From Anthoceros angustus (taxonomy: Eukaryota > Streptophyta > Anthocerotopsida > Anthocerotales > Anthocerotaceae), in the NCBI GenBank assembly GCA_010909165.1, contig MU008159.1:248001-312000 (forward strand): DNA of 64,000 nt. The letters run 5' to 3'. Below the pieces are notes generated by a model. It had not been told where the DNA came from. It saw only the letters and a list, made by a program, of their open reading frames with translations, and ran no database searches. The translations under genes and the position numbers were made by a program. The first letter of the stretch is position 1, and each line of letters opens with the position of its first letter. Positions 21,122-31,051 of the stretch are shown here, piece by piece.

Positions 21122-24100
21122 ATGATGGACCACGCAGAGGAGCCCATGGTGGTTCTGCATGTGGACTTGGACTGCTTCTATGCTGCAGTAAGCCCACATT
21201 CCATCATTTGGCATCGCTTTGCAGCTTTTGATTCCGCAGAGATTGGTGGGTCTTCCGGAATTGCTGAACGGTTCCGAGAATTTCTTCAGGTGGAACAGGT
21301 GAGGCTGGAAATTCCCAAGGAGAAACCGCTGGCAGTGCAGCAGTGGGAGGGGCTCATAGCTGTGAATTACCCAGCACGTGCAGCTGGAGTTGTTCGGCAC
21401 GACAGAATCAGCGAAGCCTTGAAGAAGGTGCGAGTCAGGTGTTGTTTCCGGACTTTGAGATCTGGGCCAGTAGTATCGAATTTGGGTAACTCACAATGGA
21501 CAAATGGGCTGTGAAGTGTCCCGATCTTGTAAGAGTGCATGTTGAGACTATTGGCGGGGAAAGAGGCAGGGAGGCATCTGTGGATCGGAAGAGTTCAAAA
21601 GTATCCTTGGAGCGGTACAGGCAGGTGTGAGAGATTCGTAGAAATGTTGCCTCGAGGAATGGTGCAATTCATTGCATGAACTTCACCTGTGCGGTTGCTG
21701 CACGCAGGCGTCATCCTCGGTTTTTGCTATCTTCCAACGCTTTTCGAATGTTTGTGAGAAGGCTAGCATCGATGAAGCCTATCTGGACGTAACTGCAACG
21801 GTAATGTGGTATCTTGGCAGTTCTGTTGGATGTAAGGCAGTAACTTGTTCCTTGCTGCGGTCTCTTTTGCTGACCAGTTGTGCTTCTTCAGGTAGAGGAG
21901 ATGGTGGATGAAGACTACAACTGGGATCAACAGCTGCATCGGTTGGTTGAAGGGGATACTATGGTGGTTATGGAAGGTCCGCTGGTGCCCTGCAACTCTT
22001 TTGACAGAAGGTAAGTGTGAGTTTTTCTCTTGCTTTTGTTGGCAGTTGGAAAGGCTCAAGATCTGAATCCTTTTTGTCTGCTGGGGTGTTAGGTTGCTGG
22101 CAGGTGCTATACTTGCTGATCGATTGCGTGCTGCTGTGAGGAATGAACTTGGTTATACGTGTTCTGTGGTAAATCTCCTGAACTGTGACTCTCTTTGTGT
22201 GTGAAACAAGCAGCTGCCTCCTGGTTTCAGATGCAGGAGCAACCTTTGATGTGGAATTGTTTCAGGGGATTGCCACAAACAAACTATTGGCTAAGATTGC
22301 CTCCGGTAGAAATAAGCCCGATCGACAGACATTGGTGGGTACAATCGTTCTGCCCATACGTACTCTAACCTTTTTGGTGTACTGGGATACTTATGTTGAT
22401 TAGGTCATTTGAATATGTACAGATCCCTCCTCGAAGTGTTCCTGGGCTGATGAAAGACCTTCCACTAAAGAAGATCAAACTTCTCGGTGGGAAGCTGGGG
22501 CAGGTGCATTCTGGCTCAGTGTTCAGTCATTGCCTTGCATTTGTTCAGTCATTTATAGACGACGATGCTAACAGGTTTGGGAAATCCAGGATTTGCACCA
22601 AAAGTGGGGTTGCACGACAGCTGGTGAAGCTCAAGATGTCCCCCTATCGGCGTTGGTGAATAAGTTCGGTGAGCGTTTGGGCACTTACATTTGGAAGGCA
22701 GTACGTGGCGCGCAAACTAGTAAAGGTCAGCCTGGCACAGGTCTTCAAATCATGTTTTCAGCAAGCCGAAGTTGAGCAGTTCGACTAATAGTTATTGTTG
22801 CTTACAGTTGAAACAAAGCAGATCGCCAAGTCCATGCTGGCTGCAAAGTCGTTTGCTGCAACTTCGGATTTTTCAGAGATTCAGTAAGGAGAAGTTCCTT
22901 GCAATACGTGGGCTTAGCAGCTTTGTTGAAGTTGTAACTCACTACCCTGGCATTTTGTCATCGTGTAGACGGTGGCTACATATTCTGGCAGAAGAGTTAT
23001 CAGTGCGTGTCCTACGAGATGCTGTGGAGCATCACCGCAAACCTAAGATACTCCAGCTGTACTTCCGCAGCGGGCAGGGTTATGCTAGTGACAGGTCAAA
23101 ATCTTGTCCAATGCCACAGGCTGCCCTGCATATATTGTCGTCTGCTATCAGACATCCTCCTTCGGATGCAGGTGAGAGTATGGCACGGACTTTACCTGGA
23201 ACCTCCTAGTGAGTGCTGGCATGTCTGGAATTCGTCTCTTGCCCTGGTGCAGATGCTGAGGCTCCTGAAAAGCGAGAAAGTCTTCCGCAAGAAGCTCGTG
23301 AAGAACACCCAAGCTCTGTTTCTGAAAGTGTGGACGACATGCTCGCTGTCCAGGGTGTAACGGGGGCTGTGAATGATACATCTAAAGCACTAGCGAAAGT
23401 GTTTGAAGATGCGGGGCTGAGAATATTTCATCGGATTGAGGACCCGTTGCCTTGCCATCGCCTGGCCCTTGCTGCAAGTGGGTTTCACCAATTAGTAGCG
23501 GAGGTATGTACACAGCGCTTGTTAGAGTTGTCCCAGATAGGGCGTGATGTGATTCAGCATTGCATTGGGAAGGAAATCTGTGCAACTGGGGGTTATTCAG
23601 CAATGAGAAGCAAGTGGCTAACACGAGCATAAGTGGTAGTAGCTGACATGAGCACTTGGCTTTGGATTGCAGGGGTCACAATCAATTGATCACTTCTTCT
23701 CTGCATCGACGTCATCTTTTCCGGACAATGACCACCAGCTTGACAAAATGGAGGAGAGAGTTCATAGAACACCCACAAAGGTGCCAGCAAGTAATCCCAA
23801 GGGAATCCTGAAATATGTTACCACCGGCAAAGAAGCAACAGCTCCCCCTCCGCAGACAGGTCCCGATTCTCCGAGCAGTGAGCACCCTGCACCAAAGTCA
23901 GCTGGGGAGGCCGACAATGTGACAGGTGACTATGCATACTTGCTCAGCAGAGAAGAGGACGCCGCAAGAGGTGGAGGTGATGATAACATGGATACTGTGG
24001 ACATTGGGAATGTGGATGTCGAAGAACAGCGTAGAATTCTAGAGAGAATCAGTAAGCTGAAAGAGGGAAACCGAAAGCACACCCGAAATCCGAAACCGGT

Positions 24101-24203
24101 CAAAGATCTCAAGCGCCATCCACCGAAACGAGCGCAGTCTCGAGAACTGGCTGAGAATAGACAGGATCCCATCACCAAGTTCTTCCAGACACACATGAAC
24201 TGA
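21122..24203 (+). CDS. POLH: DNA polymerase eta (Y-family translesion polymerase)
   Basis: Thirteen exons with matching phases: 21122-21187, 21290-21427, 21517-21624, 21708-21800, 21892-22010, 22093-22168, 22266-22334, 22423-22503, 22590-22725, 22808-22883, 22969-23171, 23253-23503, 23673-24203. They give 648 residues. Catalytic motifs: VVLHVDLDCFYAA (metal-binding Asp15) and ASIDEAYLDVT (Asp126, Glu127); also LAVQQWEGLIAVNYPARAAG (fingers) and GIATNKLLAKIASGRNKP. A helix-hairpin-helix-like SVPGLMKDLPLKKIKLLGGK follows, then the little-finger domain. Two PCNA-binding PIP boxes: QSIDHFF (475-481) and C-terminal QDPITKFF (636-643). No zinc-binding UBZ is seen. In other eukaryotes it bypasses UV cyclobutane dimers accurately in the nucleus. 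Confidence 0.95.
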
Positions 24204-24427
24204 CAGGTACAAACCTGGTTCACAAGCCTGGTGCCAGGTTGCATACATGTACAATCTGACAAATACAAACTTGACTTTTTGCCCGTCTTTGTCCACCTCA
24301 ATGGAGACATAGAAGGGAAGAATGTGGAAGCTGCGATGGATGAAGTGGTTCACAAGCCATGTTGTGAAACAGGTTTGGGCCTTACCGAACGATACATACA
24401 TCGAGCACCGAGACAAGTCTAAAGCAA

Positions 24428-24590
24428 GTCTCTGGGTTTTGACCGCCCAGCGATGTATGTCTCAGGGTTTTGATCGACCAGCGATGTATGTCTCAGGGTT
24501 TTGATCGCCCAGAGAAGTATGTCTCAGGGTTTTGGTCGCCCAGCGATGTATGCTTAACGGTTCTGACCGTCCAGCAACGTATGTCGGGTT
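24428..24590 (+). repeat. 31-bp minisatellite, five units
   Basis: GGGTTTTGATCGCCCAGCGA recurs every 31 bp (starts near 24434, 24465, 24496, 24527, 24558), with later units diverging. It lies just downstream of the polymerase eta stop. Confidence 0.85.
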
Positions 24591-24689
24591 CCAGTTGAGC
24601 AAGGACATTCACCCCAAAGCACCAGGCAATGCAGTGTCCTGTGCACACTTTAACACTGGCTAGTTCTTCATTATTCTCACGGTCGACCC

Positions 24690-25880
24690 TTAAAACCGCA
24701 ACATCCATTTGCGAATCGATGGCGACGGTACCCATGCCGTACAACAATGCCTCTCTGTTCAAGCCTTGACATGATCTCCGTAGAATTGTAGCAGTCGCTG
24801 TACATGCGTAGATTCTTCGTTACCGCCAGAGGCCTTTCCCTTCTCACAGTGGCTTCAGCACCAACTTTGTGAGGTACGTGGCCTCTTTCCAGCTTCAGAC
24901 GTGCATTAGAGCTCTCTACCTTAAGCCCAATGTCCTCTCTCCTTTCTCCCACCAGATCTCGCAATGCTCGACAGTAGGTTCCATGCCATGCTGTTCAGCC
25001 ATGGGATCAGAGTGCTTGCGACCATCGTGGACCAGTCCCTCATGACTGCATGCTACTAGAAGGCAAGAAAAAAAACAGCAGCAGGCTGAATACCGGCAAC
25101 TAACATCTCCTCAAAACAAACTAGTGCTGTGTGACCATCATCACAAGTACCAAACCAAGATATCAGGGCATTCCACGTCACCACATCCTTTGTGGCCAAG
25201 CTGTCAAAAACCCGGCATGCATCTTCCAGTTCACCACATTTTGCATACATGTCCACCAGGCAGTTGCCCGACACTATGTTATCCAGCAGTCCTCTTTCAA
25301 CAATCTGTGAGTGCAGCTGCCTGCCCTTCTGTCAGGCACCAGTGCTTGCACGGGCCTTCAGAAGGGCATCCAGGCCAAGCGCGTCTTGGCCTGGCCCTTG
25401 CTGTGCATACCCGCCTATCAGGGCTTCCATGTCACCACATCCTTTGTGGCCAAGACGTCAAAGACCCTGCGTGCATCTTCCAGTTCGCGACATTTTGCAT
25501 ACATGTCCACCAGGCAGGTGCCAACAGACAAGTTCGGAGGAAGGTATGCAACAAATCAAAGTGCACTTTTCGGCCAGATTCCAAGTCGGCGGCAAAGGCA
25601 CAAGCTTGAAGGGCCGCTGCAAAGACTGAGCGTCCTCCTTTACTCCTGATCTACGCATCTCAAGGTACAGTTTCAAGGCCTCAATAGGTTTCCCGTGCCT
25701 AGCATGTGCAGAGATTATGGAAAACCACATGAAGGCATCTCGTTTGCCCACCCCGGTGAACACATCCAAAGCCTCCTGCAGCCGACCTCCCAATGCATCC
25801 ATACGCAAGATAAGGTTCCCCAAGTATGCATTCGACTCGTACCCAAGTTTGACAGTGAGGTCATGAACTCGTCGCCCCAC
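24690..25880 (-). pseudogene. PLS-class pentatricopeptide repeat (PPR-DYW) pseudogene
   Basis: PPR motifs appear in order on the minus strand: GRRVHDLTVKLGYESNAYLG and DAFMWFSIISAHARHGKPIE (25880-25650); NCLVDMYAKCGELEDACRVF with DVVTWNALISW (25274-25130); an ACSHEGLV...EPTVEHCEI segment near 25000; and a degenerate DYW-type C terminus (VTKNLRMYSDCYNSTE, GIVVRHGYRRHRFANG, 24830-24700). Such proteins act in chloroplast or mitochondrial C-to-U RNA editing. Here the frame shifts several times, stops interrupt the central repeats, a block of about 75 bp is duplicated (25190-25265 and 25448-25520), and the final CxC/DYW residues are lost. Confidence 0.8.
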
Positions 25881-25910
25881 AACCAGATCCTTCTTAGCTG
25901 CACAGTTTTA

Positions 25911-26740
25911 ACACGGTGTAAAACAGAGACTGAGAAATCGCAAAATCTGTCTGCGCCAGAGATTCCAGGGCTCCAAAGCTTCCCTGCTCACAAAACGGGG
26001 CGCACGGTTAAAGCCGTCACGGCACCCATCGCCGATCCTGCACGCCTGCCACTTGAAAGGAGAGGCACTATGACCCATCTGCATATCCAAGGAAACAAGC
26101 TGCTCATCAACCCAAGCGGGCTTAAGCATGCTGTTTAACCACAGGACTTCGCCGGACCCCTTACGGAAGTCAGGCGAAAGGGAGCTCTTCTTATCTCGTC
26201 TGTTGTCCCACCACATGGTAAGGTCCCAGACAAATTGTCGCCACAAGTGCTCCTGCTCCTGGCGACGAGCATCGCTGGAAAATCCGTCCCCATCCACACA
26301 TTTTCTAGGAAGTGGCAGTGCTGGGCACCTTGCACTGCTGCACATGGTGGCTAGGTTGTTCGCCGGGAATTGACTACCTGAAGCGAGGTGGGCGGGAGCC
26401 AGACACCGATTTGTTGGGTCCACTCTGGCCATCGTTCAGGCACCACTGTCGGGACATGAGTCTAACAAAAACCCATTGGCAGGATGCCCAGGTCTATGGT
26501 CACACCCTCCAGGAGGGCAGGCGGTATTTTTGTCAAGAACCACCGGCAGAAGACACCAATACTAACAATAGGAATGTGGAATAAAATGGTTCCCGAGTAG
26601 ATGGGACACCCCGGTGTAGCGAGGATGCCAGGTCTCCGACACGCTTTTCTTTGTGTGCTCAAGAGGTGCGTGGCAGACAAGGATTTGGTTTGTGGGTGAG
26701 CGCGTGCATGCTCTGGTAGTCCAACGGGGGTACGGCTCGA
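25911..26740 (-). pseudogene. OSB-like (organellar ssDNA-binding, PDF motif) gene remnant
   Basis: The open frame 26432-25908 carries a clear PDF motif: HLWRQFVWDLTMWWDNRRDK, then SPDFRKGSGEVLWL and PAWVDEQLVSLD. It matches the C-terminal motif of plant OSB single-strand-binding proteins of mitochondria and plastids. Upstream (about 26600-26460), FHIPIVSIGVFCRWFLTKI and LLEGVTIDLG resemble the end of an SSB/OB fold (IPIV..G......L.EG). The two parts are separated by a stop and differ in frame; no start, transit peptide or full OB fold is found. A gene with unrecognised introns is the alternative, but it adjoins a PPR pseudogene in the same orientation, so decay of the whole stretch is likelier. 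Confidence 0.6.
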
Positions 26741-27062
26741 ATGCATTCTTGGCCAATCATATCATAGGGATATAGCAATTACCCAAGAGTCGAAGCAAAA
26801 GTGCTCCTAGAAAACATCACTAACCACCCAGATGCGTGAGGTGCAAAAATGAGGCAGTCGGCATTTACCTGCGAAGAAGCTGGTCATGATCAGAAGCTGG
26901 CTCAAATGGATCAGGGACGAAGATTTAACACACGTCTGGAAAGATGTGATCTTACCGACATGAAATCCTGAAGAGGAACAAGACTTGCAGTTCTTCTGAG
27001 GAGTAGTCACACAGCAGGGGCCTGGTGAGGAACCTGACTCAGCTGCCAAACAAGCTGAAGTG
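26741..27062. other. Downstream flank of the RWD gene
   Basis: No independent gene seen. It may contain a further 3' exon or the UTR of the RWD-domain gene. Confidence 0.4.
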
Positions 27063-27954
27063 TCAAAAGTAGAACCCTGACATTTGTCCACAAGACTGCC
27101 GGGGCCATGGAGGATAACGCACATGACTCAAAATGGGGACCCAGTCCCAACCACGAGGCTTCTCTGCAGTAGCACCATATCTGTCGAAATATCGCCGTTT
27201 CTGAGATTTTGTCAACTTGTCTTTATCCTTTCCTTCCTTCCTGGTCGCACCTGGCTGTGAGTTGTCTGCAGGACCAGCACCATCCGAATCTCCTCCTTCA
27301 TCGTCATCCTGAAAGGTAATCAAAAGTAAGAAACTACTGTATATGATACAGATGCAATATGCTTGGTCTTACAAGTATTCAGCTTGTCCACAGTCCAGCC
27401 GTGTCGCAGCCGGATAGCTTACGATGTGGGAAACTGTTGGTTTGAGGGCATAGAATTCCACCAGCCTTTCCTTCAGCCATTCCACCAAGTTGTAACACAT
27501 GCTTTCCCCAAGCTGCTGAGAAGCCTGCACAAGACAACAAGACGTGGGTAGGTCCTGGACCTCACAACGTGGACCAACAGCAAGCTCGAGTGCAGCAGCT
27601 CAAACGAGACGTGAGCAGCTACCTCTCAAATTGGAAGGCATAAGGCGAATTGCTCGGTAAAGGTAAGAGCAGAGCAAAGACCTGTTGCAGCAACCCATCA
27701 ATGATGCTCTTCTTGACGAAGTCCGGATATGTGCTGTTGTTGATATTGCTGAGATTAAATTCTGGAAGCGCATCCGGGTAGCCAGCCAGCAGACTCACCT
27801 CGAGAAACAAAGGAGGAGGCATACTTGCCGAGGAAGCCATATCCTCCTGCTCGCTGGGATCGATTCTGATGCGAAACCGATTCTCACTTGTTTTACTGAA
27901 ACTGTCGTAGAATATAGCTTCCAAAGCCATCAGCTCCTCTTCGATCACCTCCAT
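27063..27954 (-). CDS. RWD domain-containing protein (RWDD4-like)
   Basis: Three exons: 27682-27954, 27423-27524, 27063-27308; all junctions are phase 0 and give 206 residues. RWD features: EVIEEELMALEAIFYDSF at the N terminus and RFRIRIDPSEQ, then FLEVSLLAGYPDALPEFNLS with the family's YPD..P core, and a second-exon helix SMCYNLVEWLKERLVEF. The C terminus has an acidic patch and KLTKSQKRRYFDRYGATAE ending in GWDWVPILSH, which matches RWDD4-type proteins closely. RWD domains mediate protein contacts, often with ubiquitin- or GCN2-related partners; the exact role is unknown. Family members end shortly after the ISH-like motif, so a GTGCGT donor at about 27123 may lead to a short extra exon instead of the TGA at 27063. 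Confidence 0.85.
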
Positions 27955-28981
27955 GTCCACGTGAGCTGGGAAAAGACAGCCCTTGCAGAGTCCACAAAAA
28001 ATTCGCAACAAGCAGCCTAGGGCTCTGGTACTTTGAATTAAGAATCGTCCGATGGTCACCAATACGTCTCGGAGTCTTTTTAAGCTCTCCATAAAATCCT
28101 TACATGGGAATTAGACTCCATTAAGGGGTAGGAGCCTGCAGACCACCTTGTAAGGTAGGACTCTCGGATGGCCAACGGTGGACTCCGGACCTCCGGACGG
28201 CGTGGATTTGTGCCTGTGGTGTATGGATCTGAAAAACCCAAATTTGTTTGTGTCGTAGAGAAATGGATGTGAGCAGCTCTCGGTGGGTAATCGGCTCGTA
28301 GGGTCCTGCGACAGAAATCTCAGTGATTCTGCTGGGTATCAGGTCTCTTCCTGAGTGTGAATTGTGCTGCACAGTCCACTCATGAGCTCTTCGGCTGGTG
28401 CAATTCCCCACTTTGGCTGGTTCAATTCCCCCTGCGACTGCATTCGTGCGTTCTTCTTCGTATAGCGGCCTTTAGTGCTCACAGATTTCGCCACTTGCAG
28501 AGGAGACTCATGGACTTCTTTGATCATTAAGCCTGGCCTGTGTTAACTGTGCTGAGCTGCTGAGGCTGAAGGCTGCATCTATCAATCTGCTGCAGTTGTG
28601 GGTCCTAGGATTGAGTGAAACTACTTTGGTGCTCTCGGCAGACATGTAGTGGGCGGCGCTTGCAATTTGTACTCGCCGGGAGCTTAGGAAGACCTACCTG
28701 TTGTTGATGGTTGCATTGGAATGTACATGTGAGACATCTGCCTAAACCCTAAACCCCGATCTGCCCTCTTGTTTCATTGCTGCAGAGAATTGTAACAGCA
28801 GAGGACTAACAATCAATGCGGTTGAAGTGCCTGGGTAGCTTGGGTGCTCTTACACAGTAAGCTATTTTGACGGTCAAGTTTTAGACTTGTGCATCCCTTT
28901 AGGCTGCTGGTGGGATGTGGGGGAATCAGTACTAAGCTCAGAACTGTGTATGGTGCTCTTGTTGCAGTGAGAGGCATCTAA
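27955..28981. promoter_or_regulatory. Intergenic region between divergent RWD and SSU72 genes
   Basis: About 1 kb, no supported gene. A telo-box-like CTAAACCCTAAACCCC at 28742-28757 lies about 240 bp upstream of the SSU72 start. A CAG acceptor just upstream of the RWD ATG hints at a 5' UTR intron for that gene. Confidence 0.45.
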
Positions 28982-30435
28982 ATGCAAGGCATGAGGCTGC
29001 GCCATGCAATGGTGTGTGCTAGCAATCAAAACCGGAGTATGGAGGCACATGCCCTGCTAAAGAGAGAAGGGCTTGATGTCAGCTCCTATGGCACTGGAGC
29101 CCACGTGAAGCTACCTGGCCCGTCCATTCGTGAGCCAAATGTCTACACATTTGGCACCCCTTATCGTCAGATGTTTGAAGACCTCAAGAGAAAAGATCCT
29201 GACTTGTATCCATTTTACTTTGTCATACAAAACTGGGTTTGACAGTGATTGTTGCACGAGATAGGTTGCAACTGTAAGGTAGCCAGTTCAAGCACGCTCT
29301 GAGGAGGGAAAGCTTCTCTCTGGTGATGAGATGGGTCCATGTTATTCGAAGCAGATCCGCTCAGAACATTTTTTCCTCCTCGTAGATAAATTATCTTCTG
29401 TGATTGGAACAGAAGTTCTGGTGGTGATATTGTGTCTCATGCGTCTCTTATGTTTTGGTGCATTCGTGCTGCAATAAGGTAGAAACAAGTTGCTTGGTGT
29501 GTAAGATCGCCAACAGTATGAAAAGGAGAACCATTCATGTGTGTCGTATTGATTGGCTTTGAGCAACTGCTCGTACAGCTGCAATTTTCTCGTCCTAGAG
29601 GGACAAGTCAGAGTTTGTTTTCTGCTAAAAAAGTCCGCCAAGCTCTAACGAGTTTCGAAGATAACTGCTGTATTCCAGTCTGATTTGGTGTTGCTTATCT
29701 GTCGGTCTGTCTTGTCTGGTTTGGTCATGTCTCACATGGGACTTAGGAACTCTTGAAGTTATTGGAGTAGTCCTTAACAAGTTGCCCAGATATAAAAGAA
29801 ATGGACTTCTGCAGATGTTGAAACGCAACATGAATGTGAAGGAGGCACCACAGCGATGGCAGGACAATGCCCCCGATGGACCGTTTGACATTGTGTTGAC
29901 GTTTGAGGAGAGGGTATTTGATATCGTCAACGATGGTATGTATTGGCTTGCCCAAAGAGCCCTTTGCTGAGATTTGCATATGAACTTATTATTGCTTTTG
30001 CTTGAATGGGGTCCTTGCAGACCTACAAAACAGGACACAAACCCTGATGAAATGTGCTCTGGTCGTGAATCTGGATGTCAAGGACAACCATGAAGAGGCA
30101 GCATCAGGTGCCAAGTTGGTTCTTGAACTCTGCCAGAAGGTAAATATCCTCACCAGGGACTTGAAATTTTATTTAGCACGTCATGTGCTCACTGAGTATG
30201 TCCTTAGCGTGCTTGTTTGTTTGGATGTTCATGTAATCTTCCCACTTTAACGAATGCTGCATGTAATCTCACTAGTGTTTAGCTCGTCAGATTTGTTGTT
30301 TAGTTGGTGTCTTAGCTTAAGCTTTCAATGCAGCTGGAGGATGCGGAATCATGGGAGCTAGAAATCGAGTCCATCATCTTGCAGTTCGAAAAACAGTATA
30401 GAAGGCGACTATTATACAACATCTGCTTCTACTAA
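28982..30435 (+). CDS. SSU72: RNA polymerase II CTD phosphatase SSU72
   Basis: Four exons: 28982-29205, 29790-29935, 30021-30139, 30334-30435, all in phase. From the ATG at 28991 the product is 193 residues, close to the family's usual 190-200; ATG 28982 would add three. The phosphatase loop CASNQNRS (C9 to R15, CX5R) is near the N terminus. SYGTGAHVKLPGPS, FDIVLTFEERVFDIV and LDVKDNHEEA follow; the last carries the catalytic acid Asp region, and the protein ends with NICFY, the conserved tail. SSU72 removes phosphate from Ser5/Ser7 of the Pol II CTD and works with the cleavage/polyadenylation machinery in the nucleus. Intron 1 (584 bp) is the longest here. Confidence 0.96.
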
Positions 30436-31051
30436 CCTCTTCTTGTAATGCCCCGCCTGTTATCCACCATTGTTGAAGTTCTCAACTGTCACACGTATAT
30501 GGTGAGCTCCTGTCTATGCCATGTCCAGAGCTAGCAGTTCGAATCTGCCCTCTGTATTACGTCACTTGGTACTAGAAGTCACACGGTTCAAATCGTCTGA
30601 CTTATTGTGTAGCCCACAACAGAAGCACAGCCACTCTGCTTCGTATTTCAAGTAGCCGCTGCAGATCAATGGAATTGTGATTTCTCGTTTCCTGCTTGCT
30701 GTAGGAAAAAGGCTGCCCTGGCTGTTGTGCAGACTCGGCGCAGCTTCTCACGCAGTATGCAAGGGTAGCAGGTTATGCTGACGACATTCTAGACGTTGTT
30801 GTGTGTCCATTTCTCCGGATGAACAATCGCAGGACCGAGCACTGTCCCGAGCATTCGGAGACCTATCGTTATTTATGACCATGCACATGCCTACCAAGAT
30901 TTTAAGTACTTATACAAGTGACAACTACAAGGTTAAAGTCCACAAGGACGTTTAAGCTGCGAGTTCGCAGCTTGCCAACGACTGAGCGCTGCGAACGAGG
31001 CCACTGGCATAGGTTGACATATACAAGCTTCTGTGCGTGTATGCAGAAATA
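30436..31051. other. Convergent intergenic region, SSU72 / RSP2-like
   Basis: No gene recognised; presumably the 3' UTRs of the two convergent genes. Confidence 0.45.

Noticed and set aside
20642-21400. 252-codon minus-strand frame across the polymerase eta promoter and exon 2
   Set aside because: It overlaps conserved exons of polymerase eta on the other strand and shows no domain of its own.
24428-24590. CRISPR-like array
   Set aside because: The 31-bp units abut without spacers and degrade along the array; this is a minisatellite in a eukaryotic genome.
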